A DNA stretch of 64,000 bases from Lactuca virosa. Lineage: Eukaryota > Streptophyta > Magnoliopsida > Asterales > Asteraceae. Both the position numbers and the translations under genes were made by a program. Of the stretch, positions 34,152 to 45,303 are shown in pieces. Position 1 is the stretch's first letter; every line of letters begins with the position of its first letter. Where the stretch lies: positions 173,817,202 through 173,881,201 of the forward strand of contig CAKMRJ010005634.1 in the NCBI GenBank assembly GCA_928212115.1. Direction: 5' to 3'. The notes under the pieces were generated by a model, which was not told the DNA's origin, did no database searches, and saw only the letters and a list, made by a program, of their open reading frames with translations.

Positions 34152-35299
34152 GGTCAAGGCCGAGCACCAGCGACCCCACGGAAAGATGCAGCTGTTGGAC
34201 ATTCCCATGTGGAAATAGGAAGATATCACAATGGATTTTATCACGAAGCTTCCCAAGACCGCACGTGGAGTGGATTCGATATGGGTCATTGTGGATCGGT
34301 TGACCAAGAGTGCTCATTTTATCCCGATCCAGGAGAGCATATCGGCCGAGAAGCTGGCCGAGATATATGTGTGTGAGATAGTGGCACGACATGGAGTGCC
34401 TATCTTGGTGGTATCAGACTGAGATGTCCGTTTCACTTCCAGATTTTGGAAGCGATTTCACGACGAGATGGGTACTCGTCTCCACTTCAGTACCGCTTTC
34501 CACCCTCATACGGGCGGGCAAAGCGAGAGGACGATACAAACTCTCGAATACATGCTACGCGCATGGGTTTTGGATTTCGGAGGTAGTTGGGATACGTATC
34601 TTTCGTTAGCGGAATTTTCATATAACAACAGTTACCACGTTATCATAGACCGACCTCCCTTCGAGATGCTCTTCGGGAGGAATTGTAGGACCCCAATCTA
34701 TTGGGGCGAGGTCGGTCAGAGAGTCATGGGGAGTAGTGAGGTAGTACTCATGACTACGGAGCGGATCCAACAGGTCCGGAGCAGGCTCCAGACTGCTCAG
34801 AGTCGGCAGAAGAGTTACGCCGATAAGCGACGTTCAGACTTGGAGTTTCAGGTGAGCGACATGGTCCTCCTGAAGGTGTCACCTTGGAAAGGTGTCATCC
34901 GGTTCTGGAAGCGGGGAAAAGCTGGGCCCCAAGTACAGTGGTCCTTTCAGGATTATAGCCCGGGTGGGCAAGGTGGCGTATCGATTGGATCTTCCAGCAG
35001 AGCTCGGTCAGATCCATAACACTTTCCATGTTTCCCAGTTGTAGAAGTGCTTAGTGGATGATTCAGTGATTGTGCCCTTAGAGGATATTCAGGTTGACGA
35101 CAGTCTGAACTACATTGAGAGGTCGTTGGCAATTCTGGATCGCAAGACGAAAACCTCGAGGTACAAGGTTGTTCAGCTAGCAAAGGTGTAGTTGCAGCAC
35201 CGCAAGGGTTCTGAGTGGACTTGGGAGCCCGAGGAGGAGATGAGGGAGCACTACCTGGAGTTGTTTCCAGACACTGCAGACTTCGAGGACGAAGTCTAA
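34152..35299 (+). pseudogene. G2 integrase core and C-terminal tail
   Basis: Picks up within gypsy integrase (PHGKMQLLDIPMW). It has the catalytic block TMDFITKLPKT, SIWVIVDRLTKSAHFIP, the second Asp block VSD.DVRFTSRFW, and GGQSERTIQTLEYML with the catalytic Glu. The SYNNSYH and MLFGRNCRTPIYW blocks follow. A frameshift near 34930 leads to GPFRIIARVGKVAYRLDLP (GPY/F-type region) and NTFHVSQL. The C-terminal tail has a chromodomain-like HRKGSEWTWEPEEEMREHY, ending with TAA at 35297-35299. In-frame stops occur after PMWK, at VSD., in VSQL. and in AKV. . The first half of G2 lies beyond C3, outside the window. Confidence 0.88.
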
Positions 35300-35373
35300 G
35301 TCAAGTATGGGAAATTTGTAACACCTGGTTTCTGGTACGCATTTATTTATAAATTATTCATTTTAATAGAGCT

Positions 35374-36404
35374 ACTCGACGAGTTGGGAGCCCCAGACTC
35401 ATCGAGTATAAACGAGTTTTGGACGCGGGTTTTAAGCTATCTACTCGACGAGTCGAGAGCCCTCGACTCGGCGAGTAGGTCTGCCAGAGTGAAACCCTAA
35501 TTTCAGGGTTTTGCACCCTATTTAAGAATCTTAATCCCCACCTTTTAGCCTCATTTCCAGCCTCCAAGTCCCAAACCCTATTCCACGAAACCCTGGATCA
35601 TTTTGTGAGTGTGTGAGCCATTTTTGAGTGTTCTTGTGTGACTTAAAAGCTTGTAGAACAAGAAGAAGCTTGAGGACTCCAAGAGAAGATTATAGATCCA
35701 AAAGCAACATCTCATCCCCTTCACTTTCTGGTAATCAAGTCTCTAACTTGATCATTTGTTCATTAGATCTCCCTATTTCCACTTTTTGAGGGTTTTGGTT
35801 CAAAGAAGCTTGACCCTTGGGATTTGGACGTCCCAAGCAAGGATCCCTTCAGATCTAGGATCATTAAGGGTTGTTAAGGCATAAAGGTGCAAACTTTATG
35901 CCATTGAAACCCCCATGCAAGCTCTAAGGTGTTGTTATGGCCTTTTATGCCCCAAAAGGCCATGCATGGAAGGAAAGTCTGAGGCTTTACGTGTTCTTTT
36001 AGTGTCTTGGACCTAGATCTGGGTTTTCATGCTTTGGTTTGGAGTGATAAGGCTTTTGGACAAAGATCTATGTCCTAAAGAACTAGGGTTTTTAGCTAAA
36101 CCCATTTAGAAGGATTAATAATGGGTAAAGTTGGAAACTTTACCCTTAAAAAGGCATTTCCAGTATGTAGGTAGAGTATGGAGTTTGGATATGAAGAGTA
36201 GGGGTTTAATCCTTTAAGTTGACCCAAACAGACTAAGGAACTCGGCGAGTCCAGAGAGGGACTCGACGAGTTGATGACGTTCTGTCCCGATTTTGTACAA
36301 GGTAGAACTCGGCGAGTCTGCTAAGGGACTCGACGAGTTGGATCACGATTTCAAGATTTCTAGATTTATAGAACTCGGCGAGTCATGGGGATGACTCGAC
36401 GAGT
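35374..36404. repeat. ACTCGNCGAGT pairs in G2 LTR
   Basis: Three pairs are exactly 21 bp apart: 36240/36261, 36307/36328 and 36373/36394, each ACTCGGCGAGT then ACTCGACGAGT. Two looser pairs are at 35374/35396 (second motif ACTCATCGAGT) and 35443/35466. Confidence 0.88.
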
Positions 36405-36812
36405 TGAGTCAACTCGGATGGTTGACTTTGACTTTGACCAAAACGTTGACTTTGACTAGGGGTAAAATGGTCATTTTACCCTAAGTACGATTATTAGGTT
36501 TTGACTAAGTGTTATTGTGATAATAATAGCTGGGGAGTCGTTGGAGCAGCCATCAGAGATTCCTCACTCGACATTTCAGCAGTCAGCTTTGCGAGGTGAG
36601 TTTCCTTTAGTAGGAACGGGTCTACGGCACAAAGGCTGGCCCGTATATGTGATATGTTAGTAGTTGAGTGTGGGCGGGGCCCGAATCTCATAATAGCCAA
36701 GTGTGGGCAGGGCCCGAATCTCGTAGTATTATTTGAGTATAGGTATGTGACTGCTTGATAGGAATAGATATACTTGTTGTCTGTGTGATACTTGTATGCA
36801 TGTAGTAGCGGA

Positions 36813-36817
36813 GTATG
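36813..36817. repeat. G3 target-site duplication GTATG (left)
   Basis: GTATG before the 5' LTR, repeated at 61960-61964 after the 3' LTR. The perfect match proves the two LTRs bound a single insertion. Confidence 0.95.
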
Positions 36818-37382
36818 TGTCACAACTAGCATTTCTGCCTAGGAAATTCTATACATGGATGATCAACTCTCAATGTATCTTGTAATTCAAAATTTGATGA
36901 TATACATAATAATTATTCAAAAATAACTATTCAAATCAAAACTCTCTCGTGAAGCCCAAAACCTAATTCAATACATTCCATACACTCTACTTGGGGTTGT
37001 AACCCTAAATTCCAGGTTCAAAAATTTATTGGGCCAAGAATCATTTACTGGGCCTAATGGGCCAATAAACATACAACTTGATTATTTGGGCTAAGAATCC
37101 TTATATGGGCCCTAATTGGACTCACATTCATTAAATTATAGCATTTTCGGGACATATTGGGCCTAAAATGTCTCACTTTGTCTACATGGGCCATATTGGG
37201 CCATAAAAGTCTTGTTGAACCTCGCTGGGCCGAAATCCCAATTCCTTTATCATTTTTGGGCCGTAAACCCTCATATAGGCCCAATGGGCCGAAAACTCCC
37301 ATAGTCGACCTTATAAATTTTGAGTATGTTCAATATTAGCCCAAACTTCCTTTTTCTCTTTTTCCTTCCTCTCATTTTCGGC

Positions 37383-37425
<43 letters not shown>

Positions 37426-39879
37426 TGTAAAAAAGGAGAAATATTATGGGGTTAATTAGAGGTTGACACCTCACTAATATCCCCCAAACATCTAAGTAAA
37501 ATAACAATTATCCACTAAGTAATACCTAATATTCTCTCTCCCCCTCTCTTCTTCTACTCTCGGCCGGAACCACCACCGCACCACCTTCATTTTTACTCTC
37601 AAACTAACCCAAAAATTCTCTTTAGAGCTTTCAAGAAAATCTCATTTCCCTCTCCAAATTCGTGTGTGCTTGTGTGGTGTTCAAGAACACTTCATCAAAG
37701 ATCATCACTTTTGGGTAAGTTACTCTCTAAACAAGATGATTAACTTCATTTTATGATAAGTCCTTCACTCCTTAACACTCCATCTCATGATCCATGCTCT
37801 TAGAAGCCCCTAGAATTCGAAGAACTCATCACGGAAGTAAGCTAGGCCGAAAACAAAATCATTTCCTCATATTTCTTCATCAAAACCGATCCCAAACCCC
37901 AAAGTGAGTTCATACCCCCTATTTTGTTTTTACTTTTTTTTGGGGGGAGAATACAAGTTGCGTTGTGTAGATCTATGTGTATATGCATGTTTATGTGTGT
38001 TTTTCATGATATGTGTTGTGATTATGTGTTGAAAACTTCATAAACTCAAAATATATACTAAAACATGATGATGTTTGTAAAATAAAACACTTGATGCATC
38101 TTATCATGAAAATAAAAGGATTAAAAACATTTTGAGGATGTTTGAAACAAAGAAAAACCGTGTAAGGGGCCAAAAATTGACAAAATGAACAAAAGTGAGG
38201 TGCATATGTATCTCACGGTTTTTGAGAGGACCAAACATGGTTATTTTGAATAAAAATGGATCCTTATGATATTTATAGTTTTAAAAGGGCTAAAAGTGTA
38301 AATTTTAACAAATGGGCCTCAATTTGGGCCTTCACGGCTTCATGGGCTAATTTTGGAAATTTTTGACTTTTGTGGACTTAATTGTCATTCAGAACAAATT
38401 TGAGCCAAAATGTTTTTTTTTGGATTTATGGGCTGAAAATGACAATTTTATTAAACTTGGGCCGAAAAAGATAATTTCTATGCATTTGGGCCGAAAATGT
38501 AAATTTTCATAAAAATGGGCCGAAAATGTTATTTTTGACAAAAGTTGGCTAAAATGTTATTTTATTTGATACTAGCCCTTAAATGTAAACTTTTGGTCTT
38601 AAGGGACCTAAAGTGTCATTTTTACCAAAAACATGCCTAATTTGTAAATTTTAGTCCAATGGACCAAAAATGTTAATATTACAAAAAGTGTGCCTTTTAT
38701 GTCATTTTGGTAAACAATTGAACAATAACGAACAATATAATAACAAACGAGTTCAATACATTAAATTCACTCCTATTGGGCCTGGAATACACATTACATG
38801 TCCATTGGGCCTTAGTGGCCCACTTACATGCTTATTAGGCCTGGAATATACATTACATGTTGTTTGGGCCTTTTTGGCCCATTTACATGCTTGTTGGGCC
38901 TAATAAACTAAAAACATACACGGAAACAATATACACTGTGCAATTAAATATTCGCGTAAGTTCAGTTAAGACTCTTGTGAGACATTTCGTTTGTTCACAC
39001 CTATTTAGTGTACTACCGTAGCCTGTAGTTATAACCAGAGTCTCCTGGAGGGAGAGCGAGAGTTTGTGTATAGATCTATACGGGGTTGACACCCCACACC
39101 TGAGCTGTTCGCTACAGTTAGACTAGGCCAGTCTAGGGTGATAACCCTTACCTTAAACAAGTCGGCGTCGGAAAAACGTCATGACGGCCGGACCAGTCAT
39201 TATCAAGTATGGTTATAACGACTCACAAATAAATTAACTCCACTGTAAAATTTACGGAATACATAAACGATTCGACAATTACAATTCTATAGAAATACCA
39301 ACTCATGGTCTTTGGGTTTTCTTTTTATACTACCACACTTTTACAAGCAGAAAATATCGGATTTTCTGGGAAAAACGTACTTTATACGTTACCTTCTATT
39401 TACAAGAAAACATTAGATTTTCTGGAATACTTGTTTTATACATTTTTCAAAACAGGAAACACACATGCATAAATACATGACTAAATACAATACTTTCAAC
39501 TATTTTACAGAAAATATCGGATTTTCTGGTGTTTACAAATTTATACAAAACTTTTCATACAAACATGCTTATGAACTCACCAACGTTATATATGTTGACG
39601 TTTTCAAAAGAACTTGTATTCTCAGGAAATCATTAAGCAGGTGGGCATCAAGAATATGGGGAAATTTGTTGTATTTTGTTGCTACTATAAACCTTTATAT
39701 TTTGGGATGTAACTTTTGCCAACAATTACAATGATGTAAATTCAGTATTGTTGTATTATTTCTCCTGTGATGATGATGCATGCATTGTTTCAATTATATT
39801 CACTGTGATGATATTACAAGATGAATTCACCTCAACCCCCGGACGTTTCCGTCGTACTCTTCTGTTCGGGGGTGTGACA
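36818..39879 (+). repeat. G3 5' LTR
   Basis: 3062 bp, TGTCACAACTAGC...GGGGGTGTGACA. It contains many TGGGCC/GGCCCA motifs (dense at 37020-37310 and 38280-38900), a TA microsatellite (37386-37422) and a series of GGGCCGAAAATG-like units. The plus-strand promoter should be here; I did not identify the transcription start. Confidence 0.92.
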
Positions 39880-39882
39880 GAT

Positions 39883-39894
39883 TGGTATCAGAGC
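39883..39894 (+). other. G3 primer-binding site, initiator tRNA-Met
   Basis: TGGTATCAGAGC three bases after the 5' LTR, matching the plant initiator tRNA-Met 3' end. Confidence 0.93.
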
Positions 39895-40296
39895 TTTGTT
39901 TATAGTGAACTGACATATCTAATCATACAAGATATGCAACTATAAATACAATGGGACTAAAACTACTCTGAACAAAATAAATAAAATACATACCTATGTG
40001 TGCATCATTACAATAACAATAAGAGTCTTTGGAGGAATTGAACATCGTGGTTAAACTCGGACAGTTATGTAGTCGTATTGGGGATAAATAGAGCCTGATC
40101 AACTATATTTATTCAAAATACGACCAACATGTGTTTGGGAGTGATCATGGTGGGCAATGAATCTGGAAACTTACCATGTAATTATCCAAAAGTTTTAAGG
40201 AATCAAACATAAACAATTAAAATACTATAGTAGTATTTTGAAATGGTATCTACACACACTTCCCCTTACACACTTCTCACACCTCATGCAGACTCT

Positions 40297-40644
40297 ATGG
40301 CTGGATTTCATCATCATGGAGAACCTTATTTCCCCAACCAGGGGAATGGAGGATGGTTAGAGCCGGAACCGGAGGAACAACCAGAAGAAGAACCAGAAGA
40401 AGAACCCGAAGAAGAAGCCGAAGAAGGACCGGCAGAACCGGTGTTGGACTCAGAAGAGGAGGAGTCTGACGGTGGCGATACAGATGACCCGGACGCGGAG
40501 TCTAAAGTCATTAACCCGCCATACATGGCCAGGATGCCCCCGCACAGGATGGGTCCCAACGGCCCCACGCCCCTATGGGCACATGAGATCTAGAGGTGGA
40601 GTCGTCAGCAGGGGGTGCATCCCCCATTTGGCATGAACCGGGAC
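40297..40644 (+). pseudogene. G3 acidic leader ORF, first part
   Basis: Starts MAGFHHHGEPYFPNQGNGGW, then a long Glu/Pro-rich tract (about residues 24-50) and an acidic stretch with EEEESDGGDTDDPDAES. It ends in VINPPYMARM and GPNGPTPLWAHEI, with a stop at 40591-40593. Past the stop the frame continues RWSRQQGVHPPFGMNRDY until C4 begins, and resumes at 50569. The start was chosen because G1 has the same MAGFH...GNGG beginning. There are no membrane, zinc or capsid motifs. The role is unknown; the position, between primer-binding site and gag, is the same as in G1. Confidence 0.75.
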
Positions 40645-41452
40645 TATGGATTTGAGCATTCTAACCCTTCTATGGTGTGCATGCAACCCTATGTGCATTG
40701 GATCTATGTTTTCACTATTATACATGCAAATGTACAAAATTCCAAAGCATCATCCTAACTAGCATATTATGGAGCAACTATACTACAAAAGTCTAGTTTA
40801 ATGACATACCTTTTGATATAGCTTGAAGTCTTGAACCTTTAAGAGCTTAGCCCCAATAGTGTGGAAGCCTCAAATGGAATCACATAAGCACCACCAAGAA
40901 ATGGAATAACTTGAGAAGAAGGTTACTTTGGTTCTTCCTATGAAATCGGCCCTTGCCCTCACTATGTATATCCACTAGTCACTCCTTAGTACCAATTTCA
41001 TGAAATATGGGATCCTTTATATAGTGTGGCTCATTAGGGTTACACCATGTAAAGCCTAATGTGCATGACTTTCCATTTTCTTCATGATCCATGGGTTTTA
41101 ACCTCCATGGAGTATCCATGGGTTACCACATGGGTTAAGCCCAACATGAAGGATAATGGATCACAAGCCCACATATATAAGAATGAATGATTTACATAAT
41201 CAATCCCATATATTTAATTAGTCTCTTTTTATCACAAAATTAATTCCAAATTAATTCTTGATCAATACTAATTAAATAATGTGATTTCATATTAATATAT
41301 TAGAAATTATAATATATTAATATAAATCATAAATAACCTTTTCTCACTTGTCTATCCAATTGTTTCGATGCCATGCAACCCAAATGGACCATGCTACTCT
41401 CGGGTCGAGTACATACCGATAATAGTTATGGGCTTAGACATCTAATCAAAGA
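40645..41452 (-). repeat. C4 3' LTR
   Basis: About 808 bp, plus strand TATGGATTTGAGC...CTAATCAAAGA. Both ends are worn compared with the 5' copy (TGATGAGATTTGAGC...CTAATCCAACA). The purine tract follows as AGTCTCCCACTTGG on the plus strand. Confidence 0.85.
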
Positions 41453-43128
41453 GTCTCCCACTTGGATAAGTCTAAAACTATTATTCAAGTATGTTTCCAA
41501 GATCCCGACTAGCAATCGTAGCTCTTAAAGCCGCTGTCGAACTCTGACCTAGTCAAATAACGTGTCCATTAGATAAGGGATCATATATTCCTCCATTCTA
41601 GATCTCATATGGACTGAGACATGGATTATAATCATTATCTCTGTCCTTTTGTTGTTTCCCGATTTCCGATTTATGACGACTGACTAATTGAACAAATCAA
41701 ATTAGTCCAGGCTTGGCCAAGCACTTAGGGGTGTCATCACTAAATCATCGAGGGGCCCACAGATGTTGCTTTTATCCCTCCAAGGGTAAAAGGAATGGAT
41801 AAACTTCGACCCAAATGCTCGCTTGTACTTACTCATCAAATCACACACAACGATATGTTTTATAACAACCAAGTTACTGGTTGCGTTTACATATGTCAAT
41901 GTGCAACCAACTCGCAACTACAACTCACACCTCTCCATTTGAAGAATATAAGATATTATCATCTTATGATCACTCGTGATAAAATCCATGAAGTGATTCA
42001 AATGAGCGTGGGTTTAATCCAATACTCGAATCTCATTCCAGGAGCACTCATGAATGTTGCAGCACCTTTTGCTATGTCTAAATACTTTAGACATCTACAA
42101 GCCCAATTCATGACAGCCTTGATTCATACCTACTTCCAAAGTAAGATTGACTGTGGAGAGTTTGAATAAACTTAGTTATTCGGGAAGTCAAAACATGAAA
42201 AGTGAAACACAAGAATAATCGAATCCAATATGATCTTAGAACTTATGAATATAAATAAAACACTTTTTATTTAATCACCATATTGATTACACATTATTCA
42301 TTGCATAATGTTTCAAATAATCAACTTAATACTTGAATTAAAACAATAGTTGCCCCATGCTCCAAGCATGCACACTATGCTTTCTAAACAATAGTTATGC
42401 CATACTCCAAGTATGCACACTATGTTTTGTCTATGATCCTTACTTTGTGAAATAGATCAATTGAACATGATTCCAATGATGCTCATTTCACAATTCCAAA
42501 TCCTTACTGTAAATGTAAGAATTCCAAATTCTTGTCACTGCTAGGAAGTGTTAGATTCTAAACTATCAGTCAATGATTCTTTTGTAATGTCTAGGTACCA
42601 AAAGTCACAGAGACTTGACCAATTACAAAATATTCCTTTGGAGATTGTTACAAGACAATTCCATGGAAATGAAGTCTCGAATTCAAAGTACATTCCTTTG
42701 AACATCCTTCTTGCATAAAAGTTTCTAACTTTCTCATCTATTCTTCAACCCCCCAATATGGAAACATTCCATATTTGACATACGACAATTCATTATTAAT
42801 AGACTCCTGTCTATTCATAATAATGTCAATATGGTCCTTCCATTACCATACTTCCAACTTTCCTTAAGCAACCAATCTTTGGCGAACCTTAGATTGTCCT
42901 TAACAGTTGCTCAACCACTTTAGTCATAACCGGTACTAGTCCTTTTTCCCTCTTAATGCCCTAAGCATTTGGAAAAATTTAGAACACGAGAATATTATAT
43001 TATTTGCCATGTTCTCAAAATTCGAATTATGAAAAGGGATGTCGTAATCATAATCAAAATTTTAGAACGCAATTAACACATCCATATATAGAATTTCTTT
43101 ATGTTGAACCATTCCAACATAACATTCA
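41453..43128 (-). pseudogene. Eroded copia RT/RNase H region in C4, 3' part
   Basis: Colinear in reverse with C1 1-1859 and C2 20454-22150, to which it is clearly related at the DNA level. No frame above about 125 codons and none with recognisable motifs. The longest plus-strand frame here (41795-42169) is antisense to the eroded pol and gives no known domain. Confidence 0.5.
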
Positions 43129-43153
43129 TATATATATTATATATATATATATA

Positions 43154-43216
<63 letters not shown>
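43129..43216. repeat. TA and GA microsatellites at left edge of DNA transposon
   Basis: (TA)n at 43129-43184 followed by (GA)n to 43216. C1 has only a short TATATATATA at the equivalent site (about 85-95), so the tract grew with or after the insertion. Confidence 0.85.
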
Positions 43217-43218
<2 letters not shown>

Positions 43219-43281
43219 AGGTTCAAGTGTTTAATGTATCTATTGTGTTATTGTATGCATCAATGTGGGCCAATCAAAATT
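43217..43281 (+). repeat. Left terminal inverted repeat
   Basis: Pairs with 45152-45217. Inner identity includes ATTGTGTTATTGTATGCAT and, after one mismatch, AATGTGGGCCAATCAAA. The outer 25 bp are more diverged. Confidence 0.75.
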
Positions 43282-43386
43282 AAATAAAAATTCAATTAAT
43301 TAAATAAATAAACAAGGGTATTTTAGTAATTTGATAAATAGCTTCCACAAATAGTCCCTGTAATCACGCTACCATTCAATTTTAAC

Positions 43387-43866
43387 CTAATTCGCACAGC
43401 TCAACCCCACCATCAAAAGCCTCCTACCTTCTTCTTCATCAAACTGGCCAATAAGCCGCTTATCAATGGCTTCCAAGATCTCGTTTTTCGTGTACATCTG
43501 CCACACCCAATCCACCAAATTCACCATATCATCACCCTCACTTTCTTTCACAATCGGCCTTCGCCATTTTAAGAAACCCAAGTGCTGGATGTCTTGATAC
43601 AACACATTATCGATGCAATATCCCTGTAGAGGAACAATATTTTTATGTCTTAAGCAAGCGATTACTGATAATTCAGCGAAGAATTCCGTTTTGGCGTCGC
43701 AGGAACGTGTAGATCTTTTCACAGCTGCGGTGGTTCCCGACGATAGCATAAACGCTTTGTAAACTGTGTCGAATGAGCCACTTCCGATAATGTGACTTGG
43801 ATGGAAGCAACTAGTGGCGATCTTGAGCTCTCTGTAACCATTTCGTCTTTCTTGCTTTCCTGTGTT
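43387..43866 (-). pseudogene. Captured lectin receptor kinase fragment, internally deleted
   Basis: On the minus strand it begins near NTGKQERRNGYRELKIAT. It has the glycine loop GSGSFDTVYK, the ATP-lysine block AVKRS and the alphaC region TEFFAELSVIACLRHKNIVP. After VLYQDIQ it jumps to RRPIVKESEGDD, VNLVDWVW and LLMVGLSCAN, then a stop. The central kinase part with HRD and DFG is gone, as are the lectin and transmembrane parts. Wording fits L-type lectin receptor kinases, plasma-membrane immune receptors in plants. The fragment is open for about 160 codons, so capture is fairly recent or the frame was kept. No kinase activity is possible. Confidence 0.85.
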
Positions 43867-43879
43867 CCCTAATTTTCAA

Positions 43880-44050
43880 TCATCGGAAAACATAATCAAC
43901 ACAAAACCCTAAATCGAGAAAGCCAACGATACAGTTCAAGCCCACAGAAAGGACAGGTAATCCTGCAATCTGTGATCTTTTGAATTCTCCACATCGGTCT
44001 GTTGATGGCAGCATAGTATCTTGTGATTTTGTGATCAATTCTTCCACCAT
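43880..44050 (-). other. 56-codon ORF upstream of the kinase fragment
   Basis: Starts MVEELITKSQDTML, contains DRCGEFKRSQIAGLPVLSVG and ends 13 bp before the kinase-like sequence, which is preceded by an AATTAG acceptor-like site. It is not a kinase or lectin sequence I recognise. It may be a second captured exon, host UTR or chance. Confidence 0.3.
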
Positions 44051-45151
44051 TTTGATTGAAATAGGATCATCTTTTTTTTATTTTTACTATAAACATTGAA
44101 TCTTTGGATTGATCTCCCATTTGGGGTTTCTTGGTTGATTGTTTGTTTGTTTTTGACACTTTTGATTTTCTGATTCACGTATTCTAACCTGATTCATGGA
44201 CTTGTGGTTCCAATATCACATTGTTGAAGAAACTTGAAATCCAATTTCGTTTTGTTAGTGTAATAGTGTTAGTGGATTTGTCTTTCTATTTTGTTAGATT
44301 CACTTAATGTTAGATCACACTTCTTATTTGATAGATATCTACAATTCCTCATTAATATATAAGATGTTTAATGTTATAAACATCGCAGGTATCAATATTA
44401 AACTCGAAATTGGATCTATTTTGATGCACACCAAGCGCTCGCTAAAATGCTTCAACTGAATGGTATTTCTTCGTTTATAGCATTCTATCAGAAAAAAATG
44501 TTTTTTTATGATAATCATGAACATATTTTGTTAGAATGCCCCGAATTAATATAATTATTGGTAAATGAATTCCAATTCTATCAGAATGGAATCACGAATT
44601 CCAACTATGCTGGAATGGAACATAGATATTTTTTCACTAATTTATTCATTGGATTTTGTTTCCACAGAAGCTGATGCTTGAAGAACGGACCACGAAATTT
44701 GAACGACGCCTCTTAGCAACATTATTCTTTTAGAATAAATTAGTGTATTTGTTAGATTTTGATGTTTTTTTTTCCGATTTGAAAGTTTTTTAGTTTTATT
44801 CTTTAACAATAAATGTAATTCTTAGCAATTGTTACGTGTATTCTATAAGAATTAATATAATTTTTGTTTTAATTCTTCAATTGCTGGTTCGAGAATTTGT
44901 TATTCTACAAGAAATATCTTCAATTACATGTATTCTATAAACATATTCTGTCAGAATGTCCGAATTAAAAGAATTATAATTCGTAAAATCGGATTTTTAA
45001 AATTAATAGAATCTTTGATCCCTAAAAAAATGCTGTTTTCCTTTATTAAATCTATAATTAATTGACTAAATTACCCTTGTAATTAATTAAGATGATATTT
45101 TCAATTATATTTAATTCAATAATATATATTAATCACTTTCTTAAAATAAGT
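44051..45151. other. AT-rich interior of the DNA transposon
   Basis: About 1.1 kb of AT-rich sequence with no frame of note and no transposase motif. It may be captured intron or promoter sequence, or filler of the element. Confidence 0.5.
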
Positions 45152-45216
45152 AAATTTGATTGGCCCACATTTATGCATACAATAACACAATAATTACTTT
45201 GAATAGAAAACCTAAG

Positions 45217-45217
<1 letters not shown>
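45152..45217 (-). repeat. Right terminal inverted repeat
   Basis: Reverse complement of 43217-43281 with scattered mismatches. Followed directly by a TA run. Confidence 0.75.

Positions 45218-45301
<84 letters not shown>
45218..45301. repeat. TA microsatellite at right edge
   Basis: About 40 uninterrupted TA units, then the C4 sequence resumes with TGACTAAATATGATT. Confidence 0.95.

Positions 45302-45303
<2 letters not shown>

Larger units (their letters stand above)
35317..36817 (+). repeat. G2 3' LTR, first part
   Basis: Starts TGTAACACCTGGTTTCTGG after a short purine-rich tract, 17 bp past the integrase stop. It is interrupted at 36817 by G3 and resumes at 61965. It holds ACTCGNCGAGT pairs and the first units of a GC-rich repeat (GTGTGGGCGGGGCCCGAATC, 36669-36720). 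It is related to the S1 LTR family. Confidence 0.85.
43217..45217. mobile_element. Inverted-repeat DNA transposon carrying a host gene fragment
   Basis: Ends are inverted repeats of about 65 bp: CTAGGTTCAAGTG at the left, complementary in outline to the right end AAACCTAAGC. The best matching inner parts are ATTGTGTTATTGTATGCAT and AATGTGGGCCAATCAAA. It sits inside a TA tract of C4. The uninterrupted site is visible in C1 (about 80-110), where the flanks are joined by a short TA run. No transposase is present, so it is non-autonomous. It contains a receptor-kinase fragment, which makes it a Pack-TIR type gene-capturing element. The superfamily (Mutator-like or another) is uncertain. Confidence 0.75.

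Noticed and set aside
40326..40568. Minus-strand Ser-rich frame opposite the G3 leader ORF
   Set aside because: It is the antisense of a Glu-codon repeat. The plus-strand frame is supported by homology to the G1 leader ORF.
41795..42169. 124-codon plus-strand frame in C4
   Set aside because: Antisense to the eroded RT/RNase H region. It has no motif and lacks a matching open frame in C1 and C2.
43004..43186. Frame ending in IYIYIYISIYIY-type residues
   Set aside because: Translation of the TA microsatellite joined to eroded copia sequence. The same applies to 59313-59585.
43387..43866. Functional receptor kinase gene
   Set aside because: The catalytic centre and the extracellular part are missing, and the fragment is enclosed in a transposon without its own visible promoter.
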